From Jaltomata sinuosa (Eukaryota; Streptophyta; Magnoliopsida; Solanales; Solanaceae), in NCBI GenBank assembly GCA_003996215.1, contig QJPP01000811.1, positions 1-64,000 on the forward strand: DNA of 64,000 nt. The letters are read 5' to 3'. Below are positions 44,805 through 57,264 of the stretch, in pieces. The translations under genes were made by a program, and so were the position numbers. The notes below the pieces were generated by a model. The model ran no database searches. It had not been told where the DNA came from and was given only the letters and a program-made list of their open reading frames with translations. Within the stretch, counting starts at the first letter, position 1; every line of letters starts with the position of its first letter.

Positions 44805-46259
44805 ATGGATCAGTTTAATGGGGGAAGTGGTGCAAATGCACAGAATGGTGTTGAGAAACTTGTAGGAACTAACTACAACTATTGGAGGATGTGTATGGAG
44901 GCTTATCTTCAAGGTCAAGACTTGTGGGAACTGGTAGCTGGTTCAGATACAGAAATTCCAGCATATATTGCTGATAATATTGAACCAGGTAGGAAATGAA
45001 AGATCAAGTGCGGGAAGGCTCTATTTGCTTTATGGACATCGATTAGCAAAGAGTTTATTGATCATGTCTGTGATGTTGGTTCTCCAAAGCAAGTCTGAAA
45101 AACTCTTGAAAGGTTATTTTCCAAGAAGAATACAACAAGATTACAATTCTTAGAAAATGAATTGGCAATGACGATGGAAGGAACCATGACGATTTCAGAA
45201 TACTTCTTGCGAGTGAAGAATATTTGTGCTGAAATTTCAGAATTAGATGTGACCGAGAAGATCAGTGCAGCCCGTTTAAGGAGATTCCTCATTCGTGGTT
45301 TAAACAAGGAGTATACGCTCTTTGTCACCTCCATTCAAGGATGGGCACAACAGCCATCGGTTGAAGAACTGAAAAATCTATTGTCTAATCAAGAAGTTTT
45401 GGCTAAACAAATGGCCAAAGGCTTCAACTCTGAATATGGAGTTGTTCTTTTCTCAAAAGGAAAGTCAAATGAGGATGATCCAGATGAAGGTACTAATCGG
45501 AGGAAAGTTGCTGGCAATAGTTCACAAGGTTACAAATCAATTAGGTGTCATAGGTGCGGGAAGCTTGGACATATTCAGAGATATTGTCGTGTTAAGATCT
45601 CCAAAGCAAATGTTGCATGTGAAGATGAACAAGATGATGAGCCTAAATGGGAGCATTGCTTTACTATTGAAGATGTTGAAATAAAAGATAATACAACATT
45701 TGAATCGGCACCAAATAAATCTCATATCAATTATGTGAATTTCAAAGAGGAGTGGATCGTTGATTCTGGCTGTACACACCATGTGACCAGCGATGATTCA
45801 CTATTTTCAGAGCTGCGACAACATAAGGGAGAAAGAGTTAGTGTAACGGCTGATAACTCGACTTATCCAGTAGTGAAGGAAGGCGTGGTTGAGATTGGTG
45901 TTAATGATACAAACATCAAGCTAAATGATGTATATCATGTTCCGGGTTTGAAGAAGAATCTAGTTTCAGTCTCTCAAATTACTGATTCTGGAGAATATAT
46001 TTTGTTTCGTCCAGATGATGTGAAAGTACTTGGTAACATGAAAAACATTGAAGCTGATGTTCTATTTGCTGGTAAGAAGAAAGACTTTTTATTTGTCATG
46101 TCAGCAGGAGAGGCGTATGTGAAGAAAACAAGCCAAATAGATAATGCAGTAATATGGCATGCTCGATTGGGGCACTTAGGTTATCAAATGCTACAAAATA
46201 TCTCTTCAGATAAACTCTTAGATGGCATGCCAACTCTGATAAATGCACAAGAAAAGTGA
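44805..46259 (+). pseudogene. Copia Gag, protease and integrase start
   Basis: Starts MDQFNGGSG at 44805, with the Gag feature VGTNYNYWRMCMEAYL. Two Trp codons have become TGA (44997 and 45096). Reading then stays open from 45162 to 46259: zinc knuckle CHRCGKLGHIQRYC (~45548-45589), protease WIVDSGCTHHVTS (DSG at ~45760), then HARLGHLGYQMLQN of the integrase zinc domain. A frame change near 46255 follows. Confidence 0.88.
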
Positions 46260-47290
46260 TTTATCAAGGCTGCCAGTATAGCAAATCACATCGCCTTCCT
46301 TTCAAAAGCTCATCAAATCGTAGATCAGCTCCATCTGAACTAGTACACACAGACTTGATGGGACCGACAAGAACAACAAGTTGTAGCGGCTATCGATATG
46401 CAATGATATTGGTAGATAACTTCTCTAGATTTATTTGGGTATATTTTTTTAGGGAAAAAAATGAAGCACTTTTCAAGTTCGTTGAATTCAACGGCATTGC
46501 AGAGAAGGAGTTTGGGCAAAAAATAAAGTGTTTGAGGAGTGACAATGGTGGTGAATTTATGTCAACTGATTTCTTTCAATTTTGTGAAAAAAATGGTATT
46601 CAAAGACAGATGACATGTCCCAATACTCCTCAACAAAATGGGATTGCAGAAAGAAAGTTGACACATCTCTCTTCAGCAAGTCTTTCATGGCTACACGATA
46701 AGAATCTGCCTCGTGAGCTATAGGCAGAAGCTTTTCAATGTGCATGTCACGTCATAAACCGTTTACCTCCTTGGCCTGGTAAGGAAAAGAATCCTTTTGA
46801 ATTTTTATATGATCAAAAGCCACATGTTAGTTACTTTTGAGTGTTTGGTTCTATTTGCTATGTTCATGTTCCTAAATCAAATAGAACCAAACTTGACCCA
46901 AAAGAAAAGAGATGTATGTTTGTTGTCTACGACTCATGCAGGAAAGGTTGGAAGTGCATGGATCCAGAAATCAAATGGTTTGTTACATCTAGAGATGTTG
47001 TGTTTGATGAAGTGTCATCTTGGAGTACAACCTAAAAATCAAGTCTGGAGAATTTCACACTTGATGATAACCAAAATAATTCATTGTTTCCTGAAATTAA
47101 TGCTCAAGGAGTTGATGAATCCCCTACCCCAGCTATAGAACCCTCGTCTTCAGAAAATAGGCAGCAAATGGCTAGAAGATCTTTGAGAGAGAAAAGACAA
47201 CTAAATCATCTCAAAGATTATCATGTGCAATTAAATCACTGCACTGTGACTTCATGTTTCTTCACTAGAGCATTTGATCAAGAACCTACA
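46256..47290 (+). pseudogene. Copia integrase
   Basis: The zinc domain continues as YQGCQYSKSHRLPF, lacking one of the usual Cys. Catalytic residues are visible in HTDLMGPTR, LRSDNGGEFMS and QQNGIAERK, the DDE triad. TAG at 46721 replaces a Trp (PREL*AEAF), and TGA at 46838 interrupts the KPHVSYF...VFGSICYVH region. Confidence 0.85.
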
Positions 47291-47332
47291 TGCTACGAGG
47301 AATCTAAGGGATGTCAAAAATAGAAAATAGCA

Positions 47333-48860
47333 ATGCAAGAAGAGATTGATGCCTTGATGAAGAATGATACATGGAAGCTTGTACCAAAGCCAGAAAACAA
47401 CAGACCAGTCACTTGTAAGTGGGTCTATCGATTGAAAAAGAAATCAGATGACACAATCAAAAGATGCCAAGCTTGTCTCGTTGCTCATAGATTTTCTCAA
47501 ATTTATGGGCAAGACTGTGAAGAAACCTTCTGTCCTGTGGCAAAAATGATAACTGTGAAATCGATTTTCTCACTTGTTGCTTTTAGAAGGTGGAAGTTAT
47601 GGCAACTTAATGTAAAGAATGCATTTCTTTATGGAGAGTTAGATCGTGAAGTTCTAATAGACCAACCTCAAGGGTTCATCTCTAAACAATTTTTCAACCA
47701 TGTTTGTCGATTGAAGAAGGCGTTGTATGGCCTCAAATAAGCTCCACGTGCTTGGTATGGCAAAATTGCACAATATTTTATTTTTTGTGAATTTAAAATT
47801 TCTGATTCAGATTCTAGTTTGTTTGTAAAATTAGAATCACAAATTCATTTGTTGATTTTATTATATGTGGATGATATGATAATTACCCGAAGTGATGAAG
47901 AAGAAATATCTCGGTTGAAGGATGATCTGTCGGTTCGATTCGAGATGAAAAATTTAGGTGAGGTTGAATATTTTCTTGGTTAGGAAGTAGAGAAAACTAA
48001 CCAGGGGTACTTTATATGTCAAAGAAGATATGCTAAGAATTTGTTGAAGCATTTTAGCATGGGAGAGGTAAAAGAAATGGCAACTCCAATGGAGATGAAT
48101 CTTAAGATGAAGAAAGACGAAGGTAAGTTGCTGAAGGATGCTAGATCATTTTGACAGCTTGTTGGTAGTTTAATTTACTTAACTATCACAAGGCCGAAAA
48201 TTGCATATTTTGTTGGTGTTATTTCTCAATTTATGCAGGATCCAAGAACTCCTCATTTAGAGGCAGCAAAAAGAATTCTACGTTATATAAAAGGTTCAGT
48301 TGATTATGGTCTTACATATGAGAAAAGGAATGATTTTGTGTTGCAAAGATTTACAGATGCAGATTGGGCAGGTGATACGGCTGGTCGTCGTTCAACTTCA
48401 GGGTACTGTTTCAACCTTGGATCTGCGGCTGTTTCTTGGTATAGCAAGAAGCAGTTCGCTATTGCTTTGTCCAGTACAGAATCGGAATATATAACAGCGA
48501 CAATGGCAGCCCAAGAATTGGCTGAAATATTTGATGGGAGATATTTTTGGCAAAATGGATTACGCTGTGCAAATTCAATGTGATAATGAGAGTGCCATCA
48601 GACTTGCTTCAAAACTAATTTTTCATGGGCGAATAAAACACATAGAAGTTCGTCACCATTTTATTCAAGAGAAAGTATTGAATCAAAAAATTGAGTTGAA
48701 AGGAGTTCATACCAGTGAACAAGTAGCACATATTTTTACAAAGGCTTTAGCTAAGCCTGATTTTGAAAAATTTAGATTTGCTCTTGGAATCATTGACAGT
48801 AAATACTTCGTTGTTTTACTTAGTTTTACCAAGTCTAGGTGTTTGTTCCTATATATTTAG
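47333..48860 (+). pseudogene. Copia reverse transcriptase and RNase H
   Basis: RT begins WKLVPKPENN...CKWVYRLKKK. QLNVKNAFLYGEL and the catalytic LLYVDDMI (~47860) are present. A Gln codon turned TAA (47738-47740) and stops near 47981 and 48152 interrupt it. RNase H (48233-48860) has TDADWAGDTAGRRSTSGYCF, ALSSTESEYI and QCDNESAIRLA, with a frame change near 48540-48580. Confidence 0.87.
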
Positions 48861-49107
48861 GATAGGCTAGAGTCAATAATAAAGTATATCAGTACTTTGA
48901 TGTGAGAATATTTTTCTGCACTTTTTTAGGAGTAAATTACGCTATTCTTAGGAGTCAGTTATAGCTTTAGAGTTTAATATATAAATTTCTCTTTCTGATG
49001 TATTCTTCGACATAAGCTTACAATCAAAAGGGTTTAGTTTATTCTCCAAATCATTTTGCTTCTTCTCATCATTTAAATAAGAATTTTCTGTTCAACTCTT
49101 TGTTTTA
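48806..49107 (+). repeat. 3' LTR of the Copia element
   Basis: Matches 44424-44728. The last CA is TA (TTTGTTTTA). The left edge is blurred. Confidence 0.8.
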
Positions 49108-49190
49108 CCACTCAACTTTTAATAATTATTATCGGATATCCTTATGCTCCCGATCCAAATTGTAGTAGTGTCATCTCATTTTTTAAAAAT

Positions 49191-49419
49191 GTTTGGACAT
49201 GCAATTTAAATCTTAAATTTAAAATATGTATTTGTTTATAATATTTAAATAAAAATTCAACTTGGAATTTAATTTTAAATTCTGAATTCACCTAAAAGGT
49301 AAAATTTTAATTACAAAATTTATAACTTTATTTTTTTTTAAATTTAAAACTTGATCTATAATTTTTAATTTTACAAAAAGTAAAAACTCACATTCTGTTA
49401 CAAAAGTAATTATCCAAAC
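49191..49419. mobile_element. MITE with GTTTGGAC/ATCCAAAC ends
   Basis: Short inverted ends GTTTGGACAT and (inverted) GTTTGGATAA, with an AT-rich interior. The end type is similar to 39410-39683. Confidence 0.55.
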
Positions 49420-49860
49420 CTACTATATCTGAAAATCATCACCTTCTTCAAATGGTCACATAAGTGTTTATTGTCGATTTGGGATAATTAGATTTGTTTG
49501 TGGGTCAAGAGCACGCATTACAATCTTAGCTTCGTTGTTAGAGACATAAGTTTGCAAGAGAAAATAACCATAAAAGAAATACACAATAAATCAGTAAGAC
49601 AAAGATAAAGAATAAATCTGAGACACCGATGAGGTGTTCGGATCCTTTAGCTATGAGCGAGCCGTGATCGGAAATAGTAAGCAAGCAAGTGTAATAAAAA
49701 TGAAATAACAAGAAACTAAAAGACAGCTTAAGAACCGAACCGAAGATATTTTATTACCTTTAGGATTAGAGCTAACAGAAAGTGGATTCTTTACATGAGG
49801 GAGGGGTCTTTATTTATAGGGTATAAATCATTCCTTGAGGCAAAAAGAATAATATTATCT
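49420..49860. other. Unassigned repeat-like DNA
   Basis: The sequence (e.g. gagacaccgatgaggtgttcggatcc, ttatttatagg) looks like the end of a minus-oriented LTR, but no partner was found. Confidence 0.4.
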
Positions 49861-50775
49861 TGTTAGGTCAATAGTACCGCGTCCAATGATTGACAGCCTG
49901 TTGGATCGAGGTAGATTTTGAAGATTGACAAAGTTGTGAAACACATGCAGGGACAAGTATCTGTGACTTGTTCCTCTCAAGCAGAATCCAACTAGGATCA
50001 GGAGAAGGTGAACAACGCGGAGAAGGGAGCAAAGCGTGTGGAGAAAGCATGTTTATAAGGAGAGTCCAGCTTGCACGAAGTTTCTTTTCATAGGGAAGAA
50101 TCCTACAAGGAAAGAAATCAAAAAGATTGACTTGACAAGTCCTACAAGGAAGAGGATTCCCAATATGGAAGGAAACCAGCCGAAATAAGGAGAGGACTCT
50201 CAGTATAAATACAAGAAAAGTTTCACAATAAACCTTACGCACTTACAGAGAGAGCTACAAGCAGAACACAATCAAATTGAGAGAGTTCATATTTGAGAGA
50301 GTTCTGAGTGAAGATCCAAGTGCAGTCAATACAAGAAATTAGATTGAAGAACGTGTTCCTTAAGTCTATGCTTTACAGTTTTTGAGTCAAGTTAATTGTA
50401 TTATTTTTCATTGAGTTGTAATCATTCATTTGTAGTTCCAGTGACCTATAAACTGGTATAGGAGTTAGTCTTCACGTTGGGATAACTCGAAGACTTGGGC
50501 CCATAAACCTGAGAAGGTTTGTGTGATGTTTAGAAATTAAAGTTTATAATTCCTTACGTTACAGAGTTTGTAATCTTTTGTTGAGGCTCATTATTTTAGT
50601 GAAATTGGGTTAAATCCTACAGAGGCGTAGGTCATGGTTTTTACCCTTTGTGAGCCGGAGGTTTTCCACGTAAAATATCGTGTGTTCTCCTTATTGCTTT
50701 ATATTCAAGTATTTGACAAAGGAACAGATCGTTTAACCTGTTTCTGAGGCAAATTAGGGGGTCAGTATTCTAACA
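49861..50775 (+). mobile_element. Probable Copia-type solo LTR (915 bp)
   Basis: The ends TGTTAG and CTAACA are perfect mirror images. Inside are TATAAATACAAG (~50205), then a GAGAGAG leader and the region gtgagccggaggttttccacgta, typical of Copia LTR R-U5 parts. The flanking 5-mers (TATCT, CAACC) do not match, so it may be a recombinant or truncated remnant. Confidence 0.6.
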
Positions 50776-51373
50776 CAACCACTTGTCCTCGATCCGTTGG
50801 AGGCTGCCAGCCTTGTATACCATGCCTAATGCGATTCTGTTGAGTGCTGCCCTCCCCTCTGAATAATCTGATTCTCCATCCTTCTAATGCAATTGCTATC
50901 GCTGGCCTTCTCGAGCAGCATTGTCCTCCCGCGAAGCCATTTCTTCACGTTAGATGTGCTCTCGAGATGGCATTGTTGTGGGTCTCTTCCATTTTGGCCT
51001 GGCCCAAGTAGGTCCACTTGTCCAATTTTACCCCATACAGATAGTCCCTTTATTTTTTGATGCAATATTCATTGCGAACGAGGGACGAAATAGTGAAACG
51101 ACCCGAGTTAACCTAGTCGATTCTTCTCATGCCTTTTCCTTTCTATGTGTCTGTTGGTAATTGGCTACCCTTTTACCCGCTAGATCCTCCTCCATGCATT
51201 CTATTTCTGAACAAAGCTCTTTTTCCCAGGCTTTCGCTTTATCTTCCTCTTACTTTGAAAGTGAGTTCTTCTTACTGCTCCCTGCTGCATTCCTTGTTTT
51301 CTATGTCGAAAAAGAAGGACTTGTTTCTTATATCTGACTCGACCCCGAGAAAGAAAAGAGAAACCTCCCCCCA
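50776..51373 (+). other. Degenerate retroelement leader-like DNA
   Basis: GC is higher than in the flanks. Contains ccccatacagatagtccc, seen in plant LTR elements. No frame is supported. Confidence 0.4.
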
Positions 51374-53730
51374 ATGGGTGAGCCCTATGTCAATGACATA
51401 GTGCTTACCAACTTTAAGTTCCCAGATGATTTCACCATCCAGCCAAGCGATGAGTTCTTTATACAGGAATACAAGTTGGGCTGCTTTGTAAAAGATGATA
51501 CTATTCCCAACGTGATGAAGGATTATGGCTGGACTGAAAGGGGGATTCGAGTAAGGGCCCTTACGCCCACAGATAACATTGTTTCTATCAATCCCGGAGT
51601 GTCCTTTGTCTATACGTATCCTTTTAGCACTGGCCTGGGAAATTCTATTGATGAAATGATTACCTCTTTCTGCAACACCTCCAGGATGTCCCTAAGTCAA
51701 TTAAACCTAGGGATATGGCAAACCGTCGCTTGCCCTCGAGCCCTTGCTTATATGTTGGGTGTTAGCTTCACTGTAACATACCTCATATTACTCTATTCCC
51801 TTCATTTCTTGGGAGGATTAATCAAATTAATCCGTCAGGGGAATAAAGCAATTATGGGCAACTTGGATGACCCCCAAGATTGTGGGTGGTTCGATTGCTT
51901 TGTCATCATGCCCTTGGAGGAGTTCCCGGGGGGGCCAACACCCTTTCCTTGGAACACCTATCATAAGTGTTTGCCAGCTCAGCCTTCTTTCGTTCTCTAG
52001 TTCCTTTATTGCCTTAGATTATCCCTTTGCTTCACCTTTCACAACTCCTCGATGGCATCCAACCTTGAAGGAGGGACTTTCGGAACAAGTTGATGCCTTC
52101 CGCTTCTAGGTGTCTCGTATCCTTGCAGCCAGCGCTGTAAAAAATCACACCTGGCCTGCTTTATCCCTTAGGTATGGTTGGAGGGAAAAAAATCACGGTC
52201 TCATTTTGTTCCCTATAACCCCATCTATTTACTTCAAGGTTTGGGGAGTTATTTAGTGATTTTCATGTTTGCAGGGCTGAGGGCAAGTTTCGTGTTGCTA
52301 TCATCTTTGGCGGTGGCCCTCAGCCTCCTGGGTTGAGCCCCTAATAGCCATACCAAAGATTATGTAAAACTCGACCATATGCCGAATGACCTCGATGCAT
52401 CGGCAACCAATGCTACCGGCGGTGTTTGTGAGACTATTGCCTCTTATGGGAGCCAGGAGAGGCTGCGCAGAAGGACTTTTTCACCTCAAAGAGGACTCTT
52501 AATTACACTAGTCCCAATGCAGCCGAACCTTCTCATTTGATGGAGAGCAAAGTGGCTGGAGGAAATCCCCCCCCACACGTGTTATTCCCTCCCCGAGTTG
52601 CCTCTTTCTCAACCTTTATTGCCAATGACACTTCCAGCTGATCCGACCCCTATCCTATTGCCGGAAAGAGCTCAAGTCCCCGAGGATTCCGTATCCGTTC
52701 ATGAAGCATTTTTAGTTATCCCAAAAGAACTGAGCCTCCTTTCAAGGCCGGTCATAGAGGCCAACTACCTGAGTGCCTCCGTATCTCTTAAAGACTGCCA
52801 AAAGATAGAAAAAACTTCTATTGAATGCTTGGCGAATGACGTTGCTCACTATGCTACAAGGGTAAGTTTTACCTCTTCCCTCAATTTTATCTTTCCCTTT
52901 CCTTATGACTAATCATCACCTTTATCATTCTCAGGCCAGTATTACTACGACTGAAGCCACTCAACAGGCAGTGGTAATGAGGAAGAAGTTGCTGACCAAG
53001 ATTGCTGGTTTGGAGGGTTCTTTAGCCGTTCTCCAAGGATCGTCCACCTTTAACGAGGAATTGGTTACCCAATCATTAGAAATTGAGACACTTATGGCAG
53101 AGTTAAAGTTGATTCGTCCAAAAGGGACAGCCACTAGAGAGATGTCATTCTGCAAGCCAGCCAGGCGAATACTTCTCTCTGGAGAATTCTGCTCATTCTA
53201 ACTGAATATGGCGCCTATTGAATGAACAAGATGAGTTTCAGCAACTGGTTCATATCCCTATCCCACACCCTAATGGAGGCTCTTCTCGGCAACCAGAGGT
53301 GTCTAGGCTCGAGATCCACAACCTAAAGAAGCAGGTGAACACTCTAGTGATGAAGAGAAAAGCTGCTAAAGAGAGGCTCGATTTAGCTAGGGCACGAGAT
53401 GCTCAATTTACTCGCTCATGCGTTCTTCGTGAAGTCAAAAAGGGTATCCTAAACCTGGAAAAAGATATTGCTAAGTCCCGAGACCTGATTACCCACTTCA
53501 GTGGTGCGGGATCAAAAATGGGGAACCCTCGCTCTCGAAAGAAGATATTTTTGAGCTTAAGCATATTAACGAGAATGAATGACCTACTTGTACGCGTCTA
53601 TTTTTGTTTCCCTGGACTTATTATCTTCAGGCACACCTGTTGTACATTCTTGTTAAAGGAAATTAAAGACCCTTTGTATTCTTTTATCCTTTTTCTTATC
53701 CATTTACTTATCTATTTATTATATTGAGGC
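51374..53730 (+). pseudogene. Unidentified Gag-like/plant transposon-type protein, broken
   Basis: An open frame of 208 codons (51374-52000: DEMITSFCNTSRMSLSQLNL, VACPRALAYMLGVSF and GWFDCFVIMPLEEFPGG) is followed by fragments at 52598-53201 and 53218-53727. The last fragment has a charged Lys/Glu-rich, coiled-coil-like stretch (LEIHNLKKQVNTLVMKRKAA). Organisation and composition resemble the 'putative gypsy-type transposon' proteins of plants, with a conserved N-terminal domain and a C-terminal coiled coil. I cannot identify it surely. Frameshifts separate the pieces. A decayed host gene is less likely. Confidence 0.45.
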
Positions 53731-55603
53731 ACTACCTTTTTTATGGAGTCGAGGGATTAGGGAGAATGCTTGGCTTCCATATTGCGTCGCATCCTTCACT
53801 TGGCAGGCACCCAAAGCTCTCGAACCTCTTTCTCTCTCTGCTCCCTTTTTATAAAAGGGTCATCTCGCACATACCTTCTTTCGTTCTTATTTTTTCTTTC
53901 TTCTCAACTTTTCTCTTTTGTCAAGAGTTCTCTAATAGAGACTCTTCCCACGCGTCCGGGTATTACCCATAACCTTTTGTTCAGTTTTTATGCTACCTTT
54001 GATCCAGGAATCCTTCAGTCATCGTACTTTTGTGTTTGTCCCCTAAGAATGAGATAAGGTCTATTTTTCGAGGCCAAGGTTGATGATCATGGGTATGGCA
54101 CCACCTAACCATATTCTCCCTCAGTAGTCTTGAAAGTTGCACCCTTCCCCCTTCTAATCGAACAAGGGGGGCCTTTGGTCCCGGATGCCCTTATCAAGTT
54201 TCTGATCGAACTTGACAAGGTTATCCTCTCTAGAGGAAAGCTCACTCCCATGCATGTCTCCTGCGGTTGTTAGGGCAATGTGCCCTTATAATATTTGTTT
54301 TAGGGCTCCCCACATAGGATTTTGACTTTCTTCAAGCAGCAAGTCCCATTCTCTCAAGTGTTTCCAAATTGGAGCTCTGTCAAAAGCGAGGCTTTCTCTC
54401 TTTGGGTCGCGTTTTGGCATTCGCGAGTAGTTATTTGTTATATAATGTAATCATTTTATTTTACCTCCTGAAAGGTTTTGTATCATATATTCATATGCTT
54501 TTTTGCAATAATAAAGAGGAGATGAAGGCTTAATTGTTTTTGTTTTTCTAGGAGCCTTGCCTTTTAACTATGTATTTTTCTAGCAATATATCTACCATAC
54601 TCTCTTAAAAAATCTTGCCTTTTTCTCTCCTAATAAAACCAATTTGACCATTCATAAATGTGAATGAGCATCGCCTTCTCTGAAAAGTTCATCGCTAATC
54701 TTTTTGAGAGGTGCCCTTCCTTCCCTTATTGTGGGTTTTACATGACCGCCTCAGGTGGTTTTTTGGATTATCGAGTATTTGATGACAAATACTTATGTTG
54801 AACAATTTTTATTTTTGTGTGTCTTTCTGATCATCTAATTGGGTCAATTTCAACGACTCGAACGTGAACACTTTTGGCCTTTCAAAACCTCATCCATTCG
54901 AGGAGAGATCCCTTTAATGTTAATTTCACTTAGTATCTAAGTTCGGACGTCTCTGAGATAGTTTAGCGTGTAGCCTTAGAGTATTAAACTCCGAATAACC
55001 GATAATTGGTTTAAGACACCAATTTTAGGAATAAAATAAATTCATACGAATTAAATTCAAGTAGGCCTCTCGTTTGGGCGCATTAGGACGAGCATGTGAT
55101 GCATTGGACTCGTATTTTCTTCATGATCAAATGATCAGTCTGCGTGGATCCAGTGCATACACTTCCTGGGGAGGTCATGAGAGGGACGCTCGCACTTGTG
55201 GAAGTGAGTTTCTAGTTCGTATTATCAATGTGCTGCCCTGACCTGACCGTCCCTAATGTGGACTTTGAAGGTCAGTGGGAGCCCAAGATACCAAAGATTT
55301 TTGACCCTAGGGTTCCGGTTTACTTTGAGTAAGTCGCGGTCTTGAAAGATTTTCCTCGGAATTTCGTGCGCAGGGCGGTTGCAACTGTCTTATTGCTAAA
55401 TATTTCTCACAAATCCACACATATATATACGTTCCTCAGACAATTTGGTCATTACAAAAAAAGAGTGTCTACTCACACTCGGCAGTCCCTGTTGCTATCT
55501 CATTAAAAACTTTACCGGAGAGAACTGCTCAGGGTGAAAAGTTTTGGCTGAAGGAAAAGAGTGTAGCCCCGGCACCTTTTTCACTCATTTCATTTAGGAA
55601 ATT
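53731..55603. other. Unassigned, probably retroelement-derived DNA
   Basis: No supported frame. The stretch cattaaaaactttaccggagagaactgctcaggg (~55500) resembles leader sequences of large Gypsy elements. Confidence 0.4.
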
Positions 55604-56202
55604 TCAATGGTTGACCTTCCTCATTCGGGATTTCCCATGGGGACGTCTGTCCTGTCTATCTCTTGTGTCAAGGGATACCTTCGTGACGCCAGAATCAAAC
55701 CATGCGAAGCAACCAACATTATTCCTCAAAAGGCCAACATATGAGGACCTCTGCTCCAGGTTCATTCCTCTCCCCATGTATACTTTCCTTTTAATGGGAT
55801 TAAGGCACCGCTGATTGTCTGTTCCCAGCAATGTTGTTCTAGATTCTGTTAGGTTCTCTTTGAGTTTCAACGAAGCAACCAAACTCATCAGATTCATCTG
55901 GAATCTAGTGACGAAGCTCCATAATGGCTCTGTGTTCCCTTGTTTAACTTTAAAGATGTCCCATTAGTGAGGTTGTGAGACCATATTAAAGCATGAGAAA
56001 TCACTGACGTTCCCGCCAGTGTGCTGGTTAATTCCATAGGCCCGCCTGGCATAGGCGAGCGCCTTTCTTTAACATTTTCTACTGGTGGCTTGGAGGCAAG
56101 CCAAACCAGGTCCACTTGTAGCCCCTGGATCTCTTTGTGCTTCGTCGTGACCTTGTCAAGAATCGCTGTAAGTTTTTCTGCCGGTGCGTCTGACCTTTCC
56201 AT
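55604..56202 (-). pseudogene. Gypsy pol fragment (pre-RT region), minus strand
   Basis: The minus-strand frames contain YVGLLRNNVGCFAWFDSGVT, matching the 'LLK..DCFAW' region that precedes RT in many plant Gypsy polyproteins. Upstream, 55894-56202 includes GGPMELTSTLAGTSVISHAL. Both are short and broken. The lineage is unresolved. Confidence 0.5.
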
Positions 56203-57264
56203 GCTTGCGAACTCCTTCAGAGAAGTCCCTAGTACCCAATGGGGAGCGCTATCCTCCCCTCAATCATCACTGATGTCCGTTGATACGCGCAAATTATACC
56301 TCTGGAATAAAGAATAAAATGGTCATTGTTTAAATATAGAATCTAACCGAGGTTGGGGTCAATCCCATAAGAAATATGGTTAGAACCTAGGTCAATGTGG
56401 TTATTTGTGCTTTTAGTCATTTTATTTTCAAAAAAGAGAATTTTGTAACAAATAATAGTTGAAAACCTTAAGTAACCAAGTAATAGAATATCAATTTATA
56501 TTATTGTTAATCGATGAGAGAGTTGACTAGGATTGTCTTTCCCATGATTTCATAATGTCATACGGCGTCGTACTAGCGATCTATTCTGGTACATAGCGTG
56601 CAAGATCAATAAGTCAAGTTCACCTAAATGGTTGGTCCCCTAGATAGATGAATAGCACCAGGCAACTTGGTCTGTCTGTAGGTGTTTGCTTTATTGACAA
56701 TTATCCTTGATGCCATATTAGCTATTCTTGAACAAGGTCAAGCTATTAAATGAGGGTTGATAGCCTCAAATATCTGTTGTTAATACCCTTTCCCATTCAT
56801 TACCTTTTTAATCTAGCAAGTAAGATAAAGGCGGGTTCTAACATTGGCCACCGTTGAAAAGAAATCAATACGAAGGAAAGAACAATACATGCACGAACAC
56901 CATTCAAGAATCACTAAGTACCTTTCCTACTTTGTTAATTCATCATGGTTCCCACAACCTTAATTGTGGATTTAGCTACTCATGTTCTCAAGAGAGCAAT
57001 CAAAAATAAATAAAGAATTCATGATCATAAACTTACAAGATGAATAAGAGAAACCCGGAATCTTGAATTATCAAAGAAGACTCAATAATTAAGAATCAAT
57101 GGTGGAATAATCTCTCAAAAACAAAGAACAAAATAATATTTGATGTTTTTAAAACTTGAGAGTCAGTAATATTGCGTAAAACATAAAATAAATCTAAGAA
57201 AAGTATTTATAGACATTACAAAACCTATCCTAAAATAACTAGGGAAACAAAGCCGACAGTTTTC
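56203..57264. other. Unassigned intergenic or repeat DNA
   Basis: Repeat-like text (e.g. gaggttggggtcaatcccataag) but no ends, PBS or coding signal that I can assign. Confidence 0.4.

Larger units (their letters stand above)
44424..49107 (+). mobile_element. Ty1/Copia retrotransposon (~4.7 kb)
   Basis: ~300 bp LTRs (44424-44728 and ~48806-49107, ~95% alike by eye) surround one Gag-PR-IN-RT-RNase H polyprotein in Copia order. PBS TGGTATCAGAGCGAGG is at 44729. The LTR start is uncertain by several bases and no TSD could be matched. Inactivated by several stops and two frame changes. Confidence 0.9.

Noticed and set aside
44418..49112. TSD for the Copia element at 44424-49107
   Set aside because: TTTAC on the left and CCACT on the right do not match, and the LTR start is blurred, so no TSD is claimed.
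49856..50780. TSD for the solo LTR at 49861-50775
   Set aside because: TATCT and CAACC do not match despite perfect TGTTAG/CTAACA ends.
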